Source: Streptacidiphilus carbonis
GTDB lineage: Bacteria; Actinomycetota; Actinomycetes; Streptomycetales; Streptomycetaceae
Reading direction: 5' to 3'
Assembly (NCBI RefSeq): GCF_000787775.1
Contig: NZ_BBPM01000005.1
Coordinates: 133,378 to 197,377 of the forward strand
Length of the DNA stretch: 64,000 nt
The position numbers and the translations under genes were made by a program. A model generated the notes under the pieces. That model was given only the letters and a program-made list of their open reading frames with translations. It was not told the DNA's origin and searched no databases. Below, one piece after another: positions 60,840 through 64,000 of this stretch. How positions within the stretch are numbered: the first letter of the stretch is position 1; every line of letters starts with the position of its first letter.

Positions 60840-63800
60840 TCACTGCACGACGGACCAGATGAAGGTGGCCGAGCCCGACACCCCCCTCGGGTCGGTCGCG
60901 GTCACCGTCACCGTGTAGGTCCCCAACGTGCTGCCGGCGCCGGAGACCGTGCCGTTCGACGCGATCGCGACGCCGGGCGGCAGTCCGGTCGCGGTGAAGG
61001 CGAGGGTCTGCGACGCGTCGGAGTCCACGGCCTGCATGGTGAAGGAGGCCGCCGCGCCCTTCGGGCTGCTGTAGCCGAAGGGGTTGACCACGCCGACCGT
61101 CTCCGCGCCCGGCACACCGGAGTTCGGTGTGACGTTGGCGCTGACCGCCGTGTTGGTCAGGGAGACGCCCGCGCCGGAGGCTCCTGCGGCGATCTGGCCG
61201 GTCAACTCCTTGGCCAGGCTGGTCGATCCGGTCAGCGGCAGGCTGTTGGACGCGTCCCCGACCTTGATCGAGTAGCTGCCCGCCGGGGCCTCCCACTGGT
61301 TGTCCGCCGCCGACCAGGAGGCCAGGTCGTGGATGCTCAGCGGGAAGGTGACCGTCGCGCTCTGCCCGGGGTTGAGCGTCTGCCGCTGGAAGCCCCTGAG
61401 CTGTTCCGGCGGATCCTGTCCGGCGGCCGGGTCGCCGACGTACAGCTGCGCGACGTCCGCGCCCGCCACCGACCCGGTGTTGGTGACCGTGGCGGTCACC
61501 GTGGCCGTGCCGTTGGCGTTGAAGGCGCCGACGTTCAGGTTGGAGAAGGAGAACTTGGTGTAGGACAGTCCGAAGCCGAACGGGAAGGCAGGGGTGATGT
61601 TCTGCGACTGGTACCAGCGGTAGCCGATGTTCACGCCCTCGCTGAAGTCCACCCCGGTCGAGGTGCCCGGCCACTGCGCGGTGGTCTGCGCCGGGACCTG
61701 GCTCAGACTGCTCGGCAGGGTGACCGGCAGCTTGCCGGACGGGTCGGCCGTGCCGAAGATCAGTGCGGCCATGGCGGCGCCGGTCTCCTGTCCGCCGTAC
61801 CAGTTCTCGAAGACCCCGGCGACCGAGTTCAGCCACGGCATGACCACCGGCGAACCGCTGTTGATGACCACGACGGTGTTCGGGTTCGCCGCGGCGACGT
61901 CCGCGATCATCGTCTCGTCGGTGCTGGACAGGTCCAGCGTGGTGAGGTCGGACTCCTCGCCCTCCGGCGCGTTGACGTAGACGATGGCGTCGGTCGCGGC
62001 CTTGGCCGCGGCCACCGCCTGCGGGATGTCGGTGGTGCCGTTGTCGTTGCCCTGGGTGTAGCTGACCTTGACGTTGGGTCCGGCGGCGTTCTGGATGCCG
62101 GTGATCGGCCAGATCGTGTTGGAACTGGTGACCGTGCCGCTGCCCCCGCCGGCGAGTTCCACCCCGGCGCCGCCGTCGGTGCCGATCACCGCGATGGACT
62201 CGGTGCCGTTCGGGTTGAGCGGCAGCAGGCCGTTGTTCTTCAGCATGACCGTGCCCTCCTCGCCGAGCTGCAGCGCGGTCTGCTGGTGCGCCGCCGAGGT
62301 GACACTGGTGGAGAGGTTGCCGCTCTGCGGGTTGTCGAACATCCCGAAGGCGAACATCTGGGTGAGGATCCGGGCGGCGTTGGAGTTGAGCGTCGCCTGG
62401 CTGAGCGTGCCGGCCGTGAGGGCGGCGGACAGGGCGCCGGCGTCGGAGAAGGGCATCGCCACGTCCATGCCGGCCACGGTGGAGGGGACGCTGGAGTAGT
62501 CGGCGCCCCAGTCGGAGGTGATGTAGCCGCCGTAGTTCGCCTCGTCGTCGAGTCCCTGCTGCTGGATGTCGGCGTTCTGGCAGGAGGCGGCGCCGTTGAC
62601 GACGGCGTAGGAGCACATCATCGCGGCCGGTGCGGACTGCTTGGCGGCGGACTCGAAGGGCGCCAGGTAGAGCTCCTCCAGCGACTTCTGACTGACCGTC
62701 TCATTGTTCTTCCCGTTGGGGTACTGCTCCTGGTCGTAGGCCGCGGTGTGCTTGACCATGGCCATCACGCCCTGGCTCTGCAGACCCTGCACCTCGGCCG
62801 TGGTGATCTGGCCGGCCAGGTACGGGTCCTCGCCGTAGGTCTCGTAGGTCCGGCCCCAGCGCGGGTCGCGCACCAGGTTGGTGGTCGGGCCGAGTGAGAC
62901 GTTCACCCCCTTTCCGGCGAACTCGTTGCCGATCGCCGTGCCCTCCTGCTTGATCAGCGCCGGGTCCCAGGTCGCGGCGGCGTTCTCGCCGTCCGGGAAG
63001 GCGGTCACGCCGCCGGCCCCGTCACCGACGCCGTTGGGGCCGTCCTCCATGTTGGTCGGCGCTATGCACAGGTTGGGAATGCCGGGGATGTGCCCGATGT
63101 AGGACGTGGTGCCGTCGCCGGCGACCAGGCTGAGCTCCTCCGACTGGTCCATGGTGTCGAGCACCTGCTGCACCCGCTGGGCGACCGGCGCGGTGGAGCC
63201 TACCCAGGAGCAGCTGCCGTTGCCGCCGCTGCCGTTGCCGCCGCTGATCGGGGCGACCGTGGTCAGGCCGTAGACGCCGAGCTCGAAGATCGAGTACCCG
63301 AACTGGGTGGCGCGCGCGGTCCCGTTCATCCGGACGTAGCGGGCGGTCACCGAGAGCGGGAAGGACTGGTTGCCGCCGGTCCCGGTAGTCGTGGAGTAGA
63401 CCGTGGTCCAGGCCGAGCCGTCGGTGGACACCTGGAGCGAGAACCCGGTGGCGTACGCAGCCTCCCAGAGCAGGCCCACACTGCAGATCTGCTGCTGCGA
63501 GCCGAGGTCGACCTGCAGCCACTGCGGGTCGCTGGCGGCGCTGGACCAGCGGGTGCCCGGGTCGCCGTCGGTGGCGTCCGGTGCGGGGTAGTCGGTGGCG
63601 TCCTGGGTCGAGGAGGCCGTGGTCGGGTGGTCCAGGGCGAGGTCCTGGGTGCCGCAGTACTCGGTCGGGCCGCCTCCGCCTCCCCCGCCGCCGCCGCTGG
63701 ATCCCTGGGTGAAGGCCAGGTAGTGGTAGTTCCAGCCGTTGGCGTCCTGATCGAGGGTCAGTGTCTGCACGCCTGCCGCGAGGGTGATGCCGACGGTGAC

Positions 63801-64000
63801 GGTGGTCCAGGTCTGGTAGCCGCCGGTGTTCGGCACGGCGACCGGGCCGGTGAGGTTGGTGCCCGAGGCGTTCGCGATGTGCAGCGCGTCGGTGATCGCG
63901 TAGGGCGAGGCCACCCGGAAGCTGACGGTGTAGATCCCGGCAGTGGCCACGGTGACCGTGTAGTTGAACCACTGCCCCGCCGCCGTCCAGCCGACGTCGT
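60840..64000 (-). CDS. Secreted multi-domain GH3 glycoside hydrolase (beta-glucosidase type), 5' end beyond the window
   Basis: At least 1053 residues are visible; the start lies past the right edge, so the true length is greater. The visible N-terminus is a CBM6/35-like domain (VGWTAAGQWFNYTVTVATAG), a Gly linker, then an F5/8-type-C domain (QDLALDHPTTASSTQDATDY). The GH3 N-terminal barrel has the nucleophile Asp in ITSDWGADY and the KHTAAYDQEQ block. The GH3 C-terminal alpha/beta domain (GAGVELAGGGSGTVTSSNTI), an FnIII-like domain and a terminal Ig-like putative binding domain (DSDASQTLAFTATGLPPGVA) follow. Its substrate is probably a beta-glucan or related glycoside. The C-terminal Ig domain resembles that of the HEWHE protein at 29 kb. 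Confidence 0.87.
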   Translation of the reverse strand, partial: DVGWTAAGQWFNYTVTVATAGIYTVSFRVASPYAITDALHIANASGTNLTGPVAVPNTGGYQTWTTVTVGITLAAGVQTLTLDQDANGWNYHYLAFTQGSSGGGGGGGGGPTEYCGTQDLALDHPTTASSTQDATDYPAPDATDGDPGTRWSSAASDPQWLQVDLGSQQQICSVGLLWEAAYATGFSLQVSTDGSAWTTVYSTTTGTGGNQSFPLSVTARYVRMNGTARATQFGYSIFELGVYGLTTVAPISGGNGSGGNGSCSWVGSTAPVAQRVQQVLDTMDQSEELSLVAGDGTTSYIGHIPGIPNLCIAPTNMEDGPNGVGDGAGGVTAFPDGENAAATWDPALIKQEGTAIGNEFAGKGVNVSLGPTTNLVRDPRWGRTYETYGEDPYLAGQITTAEVQGLQSQGVMAMVKHTAAYDQEQYPNGKNNETVSQKSLEELYLAPFESAAKQSAPAAMMCSYAVVNGAASCQNADIQQQGLDDEANYGGYITSDWGADYSSVPSTVAGMDVAMPFSDAGALSAALTAGTLSQATLNSNAARILTQMFAFGMFDNPQSGNLSTSVTSAAHQQTALQLGEEGTVMLKNNGLLPLNPNGTESIAVIGTDGGAGVELAGGGSGTVTSSNTIWPITGIQNAAGPNVKVSYTQGNDNGTTDIPQAVAAAKAATDAIVYVNAPEGEESDLTTLDLSSTDETMIADVAAANPNTVVVINSGSPVVMPWLNSVAGVFENWYGGQETGAAMAALIFGTADPSGKLPVTLPSSLSQVPAQTTAQWPGTSTGVDFSEGVNIGYRWYQSQNITPAFPFGFGLSYTKFSFSNLNVGAFNANGTATVTATVTNTGSVAGADVAQLYVGDPAAGQDPPEQLRGFQRQTLNPGQSATVTFPLSIHDLASWSAADNQWEAPAGSYSIKVGDASNSLPLTGSTSLAKELTGQIAAGASGAGVSLTNTAVSANVTPNSGVPGAETVGVVNPFGYSSPKGAAASFTMQAVDSDASQTLAFTATGLPPGVAIASNGTVSGAGSTLGTYTVTVTATDPRGVSGSATFIWSVVQ

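Noticed and set aside
60759-62897. Plus-strand open frame opposite the GH3 gene
   Set aside because: Composition and length fit a GC-driven shadow; the minus strand has full GH3 motifs.

Overview
The window is 64 kb of very GC-rich DNA (most codon third positions are G or C) carrying genes typical of filamentous actinobacteria: a SigF/B/G-type sigma factor, an ECF42 sigma factor with its DGPF/YciI partner, a DUF5133 protein, the holin-family/DUF3618/DUF4235 operon, many LacI, TetR, MerR and ArsR regulators, and large Tat-type secreted glycoside hydrolases. A member of the Streptomycetaceae or a close relative (Streptomyces, Kitasatospora, Streptacidiphilus) is the best guess. That assignment is inference: no rRNA or tRNA gene is present to fix it. 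I saw no CRISPR array, prophage or intact insertion sequence. The stretch reads as a chromosomal-arm type mix of catabolic, regulatory and secreted functions with several decayed gene fragments.

Layout. 0-8 kb holds a class II-like sirtuin, an FMN/Fe-S glutamate-synthase-like oxidoreductase, an alpha/beta hydrolase, a secreted lytic transglycosylase with a structured leader, a small integral membrane protein, pyrE and a VIT-family transporter. 8-14 kb is a stress/cell-envelope block: SigF-like sigma factor, a small MerR regulator, DUF5133, a tiny hydrophobic protein, a CBM48-like protein, the holin-family/DUF3618/DUF4235 operon and a flavin reductase. 14-17 kb encodes a phospholipase D-like enzyme and an ATP-dependent DNA ligase. 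17-24 kb has a Tat-exported GH106-type rhamnosidase under probable LacI control, a small secreted protein, a secreted hydrolase and a GT39-type membrane glycosyltransferase.

24-29 kb holds a YciI-type protein, an ArsR regulator followed by a remnant start, then a CstR/CsoR-like sensor, a DUF302 protein and an MMPL transporter that share an operator sequence. 29-39 kb holds a secreted HEWHE-motif protein, a TetR/MFS efflux pair, GNAT acetyltransferases, an MBL-fold protein, an aldo/keto reductase, a VOC/hexapeptide pair, a PAP2 phosphatase and a DUF998 protein. 39.7-42.4 kb has a monofunctional catalase and a BrkB/YihY membrane protein.

42.4-51.2 kb looks like a coherent amino-sugar polysaccharide locus. 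It contains a LacI regulator, a SET-like MFS sugar transporter, a second LacI regulator and a very large GH2 enzyme, with a divergent GH19 chitinase carrying a DasR-type dre site over its promoter. 51.2-56 kb holds the ECF42/YciI pair with its own promoter signature, a SnoaL-like protein, an SRPBCC/ArsR pair flanked by duplicated operators and a second SRPBCC protein. 56-64 kb holds two convergent secreted proteins of unknown function with long low-complexity tails (one ends in a natural run of five histidines), an NTF2-like protein and the C-terminal part of a multi-modular GH3 enzyme that runs off the right edge.

Regulatory signals are the best-supported novelty. Several are near-perfect dyads placed exactly where adjacent regulators should act. 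The most interesting are the paired ATACCC/GGGTAT operators linking a persulfide-type sensor to an MMPL exporter, an identical 15-mer at the same distance upstream of the MerR and DUF5133 genes, and an orphan MerR-type dyad near 53.6 kb. No wholly new system can be proven from sequence alone.
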